This document shows, piece after piece, positions 1 through 6,863 of a stretch of 14,679 nt of DNA (position 1 is the first letter of the stretch; every line of letters starts with the position of its first letter). This DNA is from Treponema sp. (GTDB taxonomy: Bacteria; Spirochaetota; Spirochaetia; Treponematales; Treponemataceae), in the NCBI GenBank assembly GCA_017622055.1, contig JAGARY010000380.1, positions 1 to 14,679 of the forward strand, given 5' to 3'. The translations under genes and the position numbers were made by a program. The notes beneath the pieces were generated by a model, which saw nothing but the letters and a program-made list of their open reading frames with translations, ran no database searches and was not told where the DNA came from.

Positions 1-165
1 GAATATATGAAATCAAAATCATCATATTCAGAACTTGCATACAATCATTTTGTAAGTATTTCTACAGTAAAAAAAGATATGTCAGATATTCTAAAAATTT
101 TTGGAGTTGCAAATATTAATGATTTATATCTTTTGTTTTTACAGTACAAAATTGTGTATTGCTAA
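1..165 (+). CDS. LuxR-type HTH transcriptional regulator, C-terminal fragment
   Basis: Frame 1 is open from the window edge to a TAA at 163-165, giving the last 54 residues of a protein whose start lies outside. The segment SISTVKKDMSDILKIFGV followed by ANINDL matches the recognition helix and last helix of LuxR/GerE DNA-binding domains (typical pattern S-x-x-TVK-x-H-x-x-x-I-x-x-KLGV-x-x-x-x-EL), and the domain sits at the C-terminus as expected. The upstream sensory or receiver part cannot be seen, so the signal it responds to is unknown. It is transcribed toward the minus-strand LytTR operon, with 126 bases between the two stop codons and no clear terminator in between. Family assignment is fairly safe; any link to the neighbouring operon is speculation. 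Confidence 0.72.
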   Translation, partial: EYMKSKSSYSELAYNHFVSISTVKKDMSDILKIFGVANINDLYLLFLQYKIVYC

Positions 166-291
166 TTTGTAAAAATTATTTATTCATATCTCCTACAATT
201 GAAGATGGTTTTACAGTTGTTTCTATTCAAACTGGAATAAATCTACTTTTATTGCAATTTTTCATATTTTTTTTGGAATAGCATTTTTCTC

Positions 292-711
292 TTATTTTGA
301 ATTTAGTTTTTTATTCATTTCATTTGCCTCGTTCAAATCAATTTTATAATTAATTAGCGAAACAATTACATAAACCACAATAATTACTAATTCAAAACAA
401 ATTACAGTAGAAATGTGTTCAAAACTGAACCATTGACGAACAAAGCCCACGACAAGGGATACAATATTTATTTCAAAAAAATACAAAATATTTAGAAGAA
501 GTAATCCTTTTTTGGAATATTCTTTATCACTCATATATGGAATTATACAAATTGCCGAAACAATCCCAATCAACAAAATTCCCAAAATATCTAAAGCAGA
601 AAAAATTCTTTCTGTTCCCCAAAAAACAAGCATATAAATTGAAGCTATAATAAAAATTGTTGTAACAACTCTTGTAAATACTTTTATCAATTCACCAATT
701 TTTTCTTTCAT
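292..711 (-). CDS. DUF3021-type four-helix membrane protein, partner of LytTR regulator
   Basis: A 139-residue, very hydrophobic protein with four predicted membrane helices at about residues 14-31, 40-59, 68-91 and 99-121. The short loop after helix 2 is charged (SDKEYSKK) and the C-terminal tail is polar. Size, helix count and position directly downstream of a LytTR gene fit the DUF3021 family. In related two-gene modules (for example HdrRM and BrsRM of Streptococcus mutans) the membrane protein holds its LytTR partner inactive; that role is inferred here from context. The ATG is preceded by AGGAGG about 9 bases upstream, and this Shine-Dalgarno overlaps the stop codon of the LytTR gene (13 bases between the genes), so the two are translationally close. 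It is the last gene of the three-gene operon. The ligand or signal is unknown. Confidence 0.75.
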   Translation of the reverse strand: MKEKIGELIKVFTRVVTTIFIIASIYMLVFWGTERIFSALDILGILLIGIVSAICIIPYMSDKEYSKKGLLLLNILYFFEINIVSLVVGFVRQWFSFEHISTVICFELVIIVVYVIVSLINYKIDLNEANEMNKKLNSK

Positions 712-724
712 TTTATCTTTCCTC

Positions 725-1177
725 CTATTTTAAATCTAACAATTCCTTTAATTTTGGAACATAATTTCTAGAAATAATCACTTTGAAATCATTTTTTAAT
801 GTTGCTTCAAATCTTCCGTTAAACGCAGGTGAAAGTTTTTTGATTTTATCTACATTTACAATCACAGCTTTGTTTGCTCTAAAAAATATATTTCTCGGAA
901 GCTCAAATTCCAACTGATAAAGTTTTGATTTTGTTTCAAAAACTTCGTCTTTTGTATATGCAAAAACAACATCATCTACAGATTCAAAGTAAAAAAGTTC
1001 TTCTTGTTCCACCAAACAAATTTGACCTTCTTTATAAAAAGCCATTTTTGAATTTTGATTTTGACCTTGACTTTGTATTTTGTTTACAAAACCAAAAACG
1101 CTTTGTTCTGGATTGTCGCACTTAATAATAATTTCATCTTCTTCACCAGGTGCTTTTGGTAAAATCGTAATTTTCAT
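725..1177 (-). CDS. Stand-alone LytTR-domain DNA-binding regulator
   Basis: A 150-residue protein with a C-terminal LytTR domain at about residues 52-148. Diagnostic segments are FFRANKAVIVNVDKI (98-112), the NGRFEATLKND strand pair (120-130) and SRNYVPKLKELL (136-147), the usual C-terminal signature. There is no receiver domain: residues 1-50 are a short, unrelated N-terminal part, so it is not a classical two-component response regulator. Such stand-alone LytTR proteins paired with a small membrane protein form LytTR regulatory systems, often autoregulated; here the membrane partner is the next gene. The gene starts 11 bases after the hydrolase stop, with AGAGG as ribosome binding site. The target sites are not known; the direct repeats in front of the operon (2268-2320) are one candidate. 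Confidence 0.88.
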   Translation of the reverse strand: MKITILPKAPGEEDEIIIKCDNPEQSVFGFVNKIQSQGQNQNSKMAFYKEGQICLVEQEELFYFESVDDVVFAYTKDEVFETKSKLYQLEFELPRNIFFRANKAVIVNVDKIKKLSPAFNGRFEATLKNDFKVIISRNYVPKLKELLDLK

Positions 1178-1188
1178 TTATAAATCCT

Positions 1189-2265
1189 CTAGAATTCTAT
1201 TATAAATGGTTTTTCGTGATTTTCACGGAAATAATATGAAATGCGTTTATTTTCTGGCTCATAAACTGCACTCCAAGCGGTAATTTCTTGAGTTTCAAAA
1301 TCAAAATTTCCTACACTTACAGATTTCATACAATCTTTCATTTTTTCAGCGTCCATTGTCCAGTTGTTTTCGTTACCAGATTTTTCAAGCATTTCAAATC
1401 TAACTTTTGAATTTTCGTATGTAAAAACACCTTTTTTTGGACTTTCTGCCACATAATGATTTGTTAAAACTTTTGATTCAGAAACATACATTTTGTTTCC
1501 AGTCCATTCCACAACAACAGATTTTCCAGTAGCATCAGCAATTATAAAATGATGGGCCGTATCAATTACCGAATGAATGTCATGATTTTCCAATAATGAA
1601 ACTGCTTCATCTACAGTGGCAGCTTTATCTAACACAAGACGAATTGCAGTTGTAATTGTAAGTGGAGTTTTCCCTCTGCTTTGTGCAGTAGTTTCATTAT
1701 CACCTGCTACTAAATCTGCAATATAAAGGCCTTTTTCATTCATACCATCAAGGGGAACATATACAGATGCTAAAGCCAAAATGTCATCAGGAAACTTATT
1801 CTTAGGTTTCCAATTTCTGTCCATTCCTAAAAACTCTAAACAACTTGTAGAAACCGATTCATACCCATTTTTTGGTTTTGTATGAATTACCATAATTGCA
1901 CAATCTTTCCAATCGTAATTTCTTCCAAAAATTGGCTTACCATTTTTGTTTTTTGCAACAATTGAACTACATCCAAAATCAGGAGTTTTGATTATAACTG
2001 ATTTTTCTTCAACATCACCTTTATTCCATTTTCCTTTTGATAAAGATTCTGTTAGAAAATCTGCCATTTCTTCATTTGTTTTATTTCCACCTTGGGCAAG
2101 AAATCTGTCAAAATCATAATCACCAAAGAATTCAAAAAAATACACACCTTCTGTTAATTCGCTTATAGATTTTATTGCATCCATTTCGTCAACATAGTTG
2201 CAACTTGAAAACATTATCCCAAAAATCAAAGAAAAAGTAATTTTAATTGTTCTAAATAATTTCAT
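1189..2265 (-). CDS. Predicted lipoprotein linear amide C-N hydrolase (choloylglycine hydrolase/acid ceramidase superfamily)
   Basis: A 358-residue predicted lipoprotein of the N-terminal-nucleophile hydrolases that cut linear amide bonds (bile salt hydrolase, penicillin V acylase, acid ceramidase/NAAA). Residues 1-21 are a signal peptide ending in the lipobox FSSC (Cys22). The catalytic core begins at GCSSIVA with Cys99. Arg115 and Asp118 (GRNYDW) keep the 16- and 3-residue spacing of Cys2-Arg18-Asp21 in bile salt hydrolases. GMNEKGL (Asn175), LTNH (Asn269) and Arg289 fill the other conserved positions. Because the nucleophile is internal, autocleavage between Gly98 and Cys99 should be needed, as in acid ceramidase and isopenicillin acyltransferase. 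The CSSIVA...GRN segment looks closer to ceramidase/NAAA than to bile salt hydrolase, but the substrate cannot be read from sequence. The ATG has GAGAGG at the right distance. It is the first gene of the LytTR operon. Confidence 0.85.
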   Translation of the reverse strand: MKLFRTIKITFSLIFGIMFSSCNYVDEMDAIKSISELTEGVYFFEFFGDYDFDRFLAQGGNKTNEEMADFLTESLSKGKWNKGDVEEKSVIIKTPDFGCSSIVAKNKNGKPIFGRNYDWKDCAIMVIHTKPKNGYESVSTSCLEFLGMDRNWKPKNKFPDDILALASVYVPLDGMNEKGLYIADLVAGDNETTAQSRGKTPLTITTAIRLVLDKAATVDEAVSLLENHDIHSVIDTAHHFIIADATGKSVVVEWTGNKMYVSESKVLTNHYVAESPKKGVFTYENSKVRFEMLEKSGNENNWTMDAEKMKDCMKSVSVGNFDFETQEITAWSAVYEPENKRISYYFRENHEKPFIIEF

Positions 2266-2267
2266 AT

Positions 2268-2320
2268 TAACCTCTCAAATCTTTTTACAAAAAAATATTC
2301 ATAACCTCTTGAATCTTTTT
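2268..2320 (-). repeat. 19-bp direct repeat in the leader of the hydrolase-LytTR operon
   Basis: TAACCTCTCAAATCTTTTT (2268-2286) and TAACCTCTTGAATCTTTTT (2302-2320), plus-strand sense, match at 17 of 19 positions with a 34-base period, about three helical turns. On the transcribed strand each copy contains an AGAGG Shine-Dalgarno-like sequence. The proximal copy serves the hydrolase ATG. The distal copy stands 2 bases before an ATG that opens a five-codon ORF (2302 down to 2285, ending TAA). They could be an operator for the co-encoded LytTR protein, or a duplicated translation start. Confidence 0.6.
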
Positions 2321-2339
2321 TATTGCATTTGTTGATTTT

Positions 2340-2367
2340 ATTATATATTTGATTAGTTTTTTCTCAA
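2340..2367 (-). promoter_or_regulatory. Sigma70-like promoter of the hydrolase-LytTR-DUF3021 operon
   Basis: On the minus strand, TTGAGA (2362-2367) and a perfect TATAAT (2340-2345) are separated by 16 bases. Transcription would begin near 2333, leaving a leader of roughly 70 nt that contains both copies of the 19-bp direct repeat. The region is AT-rich, so single hexamers are easy to find, but this pair is the best match in the gap and is correctly placed. Confidence 0.55.
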
Positions 2368-2502
2368 TAAGATTTAAGGTATGTTGCAAAAAACAAAGTG
2401 CAAGATGCATTTTAAGAGAAAGATTGACACTTCGACATTACAGCTCCTCAGCAATGGCCGTGTAAGTAAAATTTCCGTGATGAGTGAGGGAATAACAGAC
2501 AT

Positions 2503-2534
2503 AAAAAAACGGGACTGCATGAACAGCCCCGTTT
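2503..2534 (-). terminator. Intrinsic terminator of the rpoBC operon
   Basis: On the minus strand an 11-bp stem (AAACGGGGCTG paired with CAGTCCCGTTT, one G-U pair) with the 6-nt loop TTCATG is followed by a run of seven T. It begins about 22 bases after the rpoC stop codon. GC-rich stem plus U-tract is the classic rho-independent form; it marks the end of the long ribosomal protein/RNA polymerase transcript. Confidence 0.92.
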
Positions 2535-2555
2535 ATATCAATTATCTAAAACAAA

Positions 2556-5500
2556 TTAGTCTGCATCTTCTACATCAAAACTTGTTTCTTCTAATTGTGA
2601 TTCCATTTCTGCTTCTTGACGTCTTCTTTCAAGAATTTCGTCCATTTGAACATCCAAATCCTTGTCTGAATCATCATAAAGTTTAATATCTTTATAATTT
2701 TTAATACCAGTACCAGCAGGAATCATATGTCCAATTGCAACGTTTTCTTTAATACCGTGAAGAACATCAACAGCACCAGAAATTGCAGCATTTGTAAGAA
2801 CTTTTGTAGTTTCCTGGAAGGAAGCAGCCGAAATAAATGAATCAACACCCAAAGAAGCTTTAATAATACCTTGTAACATTGGTTTAGCAACAGCTGGTTG
2901 TCCACCTTCATTAATTACGCGGTTATTTTCTTCTCTGAATTTGTATTTATCAACAGTTTGTCCATAAATAAATCTTGTATCTCCAACTTGATCAATTTGA
3001 ACTTTACGGAGCATTTGACGAATAATAATACCAATATGTTTATCATTAATATCTACGTTCTGTGTAAGATAAACGTTTTGGATTTCGTTCATCAAATATT
3101 CTTGAAGTGCATTTTCACCAAGAATTGTTAATACATCCTGAGGAATTGGAGATCCAGCACATAATGGTTCGCCAGCTTCAACCCAGTCCCCTTCACGAAC
3201 AATCAAGCTCTTGTTTACAGGAACTAAATGTTCAAATTCGTTATCGAATTGGTCTCTAACTGTAACTGTACGTTTACCTTTAGAAACACTACCAAAGATT
3301 ACTTTACCAGAAATTCTTGCCAAAACACATGGATTTTTTGATTTACGAGCTTCAAACAATTCAGATACACGAGGAAGACCAGCTGTAATATCGTTTGATT
3401 TCATAGCATGTTTTGGAGATTTAGCAATAACATCACCAGCTTTTACAATTTGATTATCTTCTACAGATAATACAGCACCAGCAGGTAATGGATAACTTGC
3501 CAAAATATTTCCGTGATCGTCTGTAATATTAATACGAGGTTCTTTTACGTCAAGATGTAAGTCTGTGATGAATTTTTCAATTTTTCCTGTTGATTTATCT
3601 TCTTTTTCACCTAAAGTTGAACCAGGAACAATATCAACAAAGCGAACATTTCCAGACTCTTCCGCAATATATGGTTCAGAGAATGGATCAAATTCACCAA
3701 TTGGTTCTTCTTTCTTAACAAAAGCACCTTCTGTAACATAAATCAAAGAACCGTTTGAAATTTCCATCTTTTGTTCTTTACCCAAGAAATAGATTTTATT
3801 ATCTACAATCTTGATTTTTCCAGGAACAGCAGAGCAAATTTCTTTATCTCCACGTTTAATAACAGGAACATTTCTTGTAATATTTGCATCTTCTTCAACA
3901 AGAACAACATCACCACTTTCAATTGCAATTGTATCAAGAATGCGATTCATTCCAATTTTTCCTTTACGAGTAAATAATTTACCCTTTTCAGTTGGAACAT
4001 TTGCACCTTCTACAGAATTAATAATTGCATCGAATTTAAGAACGATATTGTTATCGTTTGTTTGCATTTCCGCAGCACCACCCGAGTGGAATGTACGGAG
4101 TGTTAACTGTGTACCAGGCTGACCAATTGATTGAGCAGCAATAATACCAACAGCTTCACCAATTTCTACAATTTTGTTGCGAGCTAAGTTTTTACCGTAA
4201 CATTTTACACAAATACCATGCTTTGCTTCACAAGTAAGTACAGTTCTAAGCTTAACTTTTTCAACACCAGCTTCTTCAATTTTCTTTGCAAGTTCAGCAT
4301 CAATATATTGGTTTACATCACAAAGAATTTCGCTTGGATTATATGGGTTTACAACTCTTTCAATAGTAAAGTGACCTTCAATTCTATCTGCCAAGTGAAC
4401 TTTAATTTCATCACCTTCCATAATAGCAGTATAGTCAATACCATTGATTGTACAACAGTCATCTTCATTGATTACAACATCTTGAGCAACGTCAACAAGT
4501 TTACGAGTCATATAACCAGCATCGGCTGTTTTAAGAGCTGTATCCGAAAGACCTTTACGAGCAGCGTTAGTTGAAATAAAGTATTCAATAACCGAAAGAC
4601 CTTCTTTAAAGTTTGCACGAATTGGAAGTTCAATAATTTCACCATTTGGTTTAGTCATCAAACCACGCATTGCAGCAAGCTGAGAAATCTGACCACGAGA
4701 ACCACGGGCACCAGACTTAGCCATCATATAGAATGTGTTAAATCCGTCTTTGTCTTCTTCAAGGTTTTTCATCATAAGGTCTGTTAAAGATTCGTTTGTT
4801 TTACCCCAAACAGCACAAACACGATTGTAACGTTCTTCACCAGTAATAGCACCGGCAGCAGCTTGGCTTACAATTTTTTCAACTTCCTTATTAGCTTCTT
4901 CAACCATTGATTTCTTTTCAGCAGGAACAAGGATATCATCCATACACAATGTTGCACCATAGAATGTAGCGTTTTTATAACCTACATCTTTAATTGCATC
5001 ATGCATTTGAATTGTTTTCCAAGAACCTTTTGTATGATAAACATGTTCAATCATCTTCTTTAATGATTTATCAAACATTTGGCGGTTTACATATTCAATA
5101 CCTTCTGGCATTGCTTCATTGAATGCAAGACGACCAGCAGAAGTTTCAATTACATCTCCAGCTTTGAATGTTTGAGTTCCTTGAACAAATTTTTCATCAC
5201 CTTTTACATTCAATTCTTTTGCATCAAAAGAATCTTTTGGTGCAGGAACTTTAATTAATGCTTGCCAATCAATACTTCCGAATTCAGCAGCCATTTTTAC
5301 TTCATCAGCAGAAGAGAAACGTTTTCCAGTTCCTTTTGCATTAGGTTTTACTGCTGTCATATAGTAAATACCAAGAACCATGTCCTGAGAAGGAGCAACG
5401 ATTGTTTTACCATTTGCAGGGTCAAGCAAGTTTCTTGCAGAAAGCATCAAGTTCCAACATTCCATTTGAGCAGCTTGAGTCAAAGGAACGTGAATAGCCA

Positions 5501-6863
5501 TTTGGTCACCATCGAAGTCGGCGTTGAACGCTTTACAAGCTAATGGGTGAAGTTTTAAAGCTTTTCCATCAACTAAAACAGGTTCAAATGCTTGAATACC
5601 AAGACGGTGAAGAGTTGGAGCACGGTTTAACATAACTGGGTGTTCACGTACTACTTCATCCAAAAGTGCATAAACTTCTGGAGATTCGCTTTCTACCAAA
5701 GTTTTTGCTTTTTTAATGTTGAAAACTACTTTATTATCAACAAGTTTTTTCATTAAGAATGGTTTGAACAATTCCAAAGCCATTTTGATTGGAAGACCAC
5801 ATTGCCAAAGTTTTAATTCTGGACCAACAACAATTACAGAACGTCCAGAGTAGTCAACACGTTTACCAAGCAAGTTCAAACGGAAACGACCTTGTTTACC
5901 TTTGAGCATATCAGAGATTGATTTTAATGGTCTGTTAGATGCACCTTTTACAACTTTTTTGCGTTTTGTATTATCAAACAAAGCGTCAACAGCTTCTTGA
6001 AGCATACGTTTTTCGTTTCTGATGATAATATCTGGAGCAGAAATTTCCTTTAATTTCTTTAAACGATTATTTCTACTAATTAAACGACGATACAAATCAT
6101 TTAAGTCAGATGTTGCAAAACGACCACCATCCAATTGAACCATAGGACGCAATTCAGGAGGAATAACTGGAATAACATCCAAAATCATCCAAGATACTTT
6201 ATTTCCTGAAGCTCTGAAATTTTCAACAATTTCAATACGTCTAAGAAGATGTTTATCACTTTTTTTACCTTTTTCAATCATCTTCTCTCTGAGTTCTGCA
6301 GCAAGTTCATCAAGATTCAAGTTTTCAAGTAAAGTTTTAATTGCTTCAGCACCCATGTCAGCTGTAAATCTAGAACCGTGAAGATCCAATGCTGTTTGAT
6401 ATTCTTCTTCTGTAAGAAGTTGCATTGGTTTCAAGTCTGTATCACCAGCGTCAATAACGATATATTTTTCGTAATATAAAACAGAACGTAAAGCTGCAAC
6501 TTGTAAATCAAGTAAAAGTCCCATTCTTGAAGGAACAGAACGGTAATACCAAATATGACTTACAGGAGCGGCGAGTTCAATGTGACCTGTACGTTCACGG
6601 CGAACTTTAAAGTGAGTAACTTCAACACCACATCTATCACAAATAATACCTTTGTAACGAATAGACTTGAATTTACCACAGTAACATTCCCATTCCTTTG
6701 TTGTACCAAAGATTTTTTCACAGAAAAGACCTTCACGCTCTGGTCTGAGAGTACGATAGTTAATTGTTTCTGGCTTCTTAACTTCACCATAAGACCATGC
6801 TCTAATAGTTTCTGGAGAAGCCAATTTAATTCTTAGACTATCAAAATCTTGAACATCACGCAT
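2556..6863 (-). CDS. rpoC: DNA-directed RNA polymerase subunit beta'
   Basis: This is the 1435-residue beta' subunit, which forms the core enzyme with beta, alpha dimer and omega and carries the catalytic magnesium. The N-terminal zinc-binding site has Cys60, Cys62, Cys75 and Cys78. The active-site loop NADFDGD gives the metal-binding aspartates 449, 451 and 453. The second zinc site is Cys804 (803 is also Cys), Cys878, Cys885 and Cys888, with the same 74-residue spacing between first and second ligand as E. coli. The trigger-loop segment TLRTFHSGG has His926, and the chain resumes at ITAGLPRVSELFEAR near residue 1162. The intervening stretch of roughly 200 residues corresponds to the SI3-type insertion of proteobacterial and spirochaetal enzymes. 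The C-terminus is acidic. The start overlaps the end of rpoB by 8 bases, with a strong AGGAGG inside rpoB, suggesting coupled translation. It is the last gene before a terminator. Confidence 0.99.
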   Translation of the reverse strand: MRDVQDFDSLRIKLASPETIRAWSYGEVKKPETINYRTLRPEREGLFCEKIFGTTKEWECYCGKFKSIRYKGIICDRCGVEVTHFKVRRERTGHIELAAPVSHIWYYRSVPSRMGLLLDLQVAALRSVLYYEKYIVIDAGDTDLKPMQLLTEEEYQTALDLHGSRFTADMGAEAIKTLLENLNLDELAAELREKMIEKGKKSDKHLLRRIEIVENFRASGNKVSWMILDVIPVIPPELRPMVQLDGGRFATSDLNDLYRRLISRNNRLKKLKEISAPDIIIRNEKRMLQEAVDALFDNTKRKKVVKGASNRPLKSISDMLKGKQGRFRLNLLGKRVDYSGRSVIVVGPELKLWQCGLPIKMALELFKPFLMKKLVDNKVVFNIKKAKTLVESESPEVYALLDEVVREHPVMLNRAPTLHRLGIQAFEPVLVDGKALKLHPLACKAFNADFDGDQMAIHVPLTQAAQMECWNLMLSARNLLDPANGKTIVAPSQDMVLGIYYMTAVKPNAKGTGKRFSSADEVKMAAEFGSIDWQALIKVPAPKDSFDAKELNVKGDEKFVQGTQTFKAGDVIETSAGRLAFNEAMPEGIEYVNRQMFDKSLKKMIEHVYHTKGSWKTIQMHDAIKDVGYKNATFYGATLCMDDILVPAEKKSMVEEANKEVEKIVSQAAAGAITGEERYNRVCAVWGKTNESLTDLMMKNLEEDKDGFNTFYMMAKSGARGSRGQISQLAAMRGLMTKPNGEIIELPIRANFKEGLSVIEYFISTNAARKGLSDTALKTADAGYMTRKLVDVAQDVVINEDDCCTINGIDYTAIMEGDEIKVHLADRIEGHFTIERVVNPYNPSEILCDVNQYIDAELAKKIEEAGVEKVKLRTVLTCEAKHGICVKCYGKNLARNKIVEIGEAVGIIAAQSIGQPGTQLTLRTFHSGGAAEMQTNDNNIVLKFDAIINSVEGANVPTEKGKLFTRKGKIGMNRILDTIAIESGDVVLVEEDANITRNVPVIKRGDKEICSAVPGKIKIVDNKIYFLGKEQKMEISNGSLIYVTEGAFVKKEEPIGEFDPFSEPYIAEESGNVRFVDIVPGSTLGEKEDKSTGKIEKFITDLHLDVKEPRINITDDHGNILASYPLPAGAVLSVEDNQIVKAGDVIAKSPKHAMKSNDITAGLPRVSELFEARKSKNPCVLARISGKVIFGSVSKGKRTVTVRDQFDNEFEHLVPVNKSLIVREGDWVEAGEPLCAGSPIPQDVLTILGENALQEYLMNEIQNVYLTQNVDINDKHIGIIIRQMLRKVQIDQVGDTRFIYGQTVDKYKFREENNRVINEGGQPAVAKPMLQGIIKASLGVDSFISAASFQETTKVLTNAAISGAVDVLHGIKENVAIGHMIPAGTGIKNYKDIKLYDDSDKDLDVQMDEILERRRQEAEMESQLEETSFDVEDAD

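Noticed and set aside
166..291. Possible gene remnant or terminator between the convergent LuxR and DUF3021 genes
   Set aside because: One frame is open for a while on the plus strand but has no start and no recognisable motif, and no GC-rich stem with a T-run was found.
2381..2686. Plus-strand ORF of 101 codons running through the rpoC terminator into rpoC
   Set aside because: Its second half is antisense to rpoC and the terminator stem lies inside it; no family resemblance.
3211..5543. Plus-strand ORFs of 80-118 codons opposite rpoC (for example 3811-4122 and 4218-4574)
   Set aside because: They are antisense to conserved rpoC codons, lack ribosome binding sites and have low-complexity, unprotein-like composition; shadows of the real gene.
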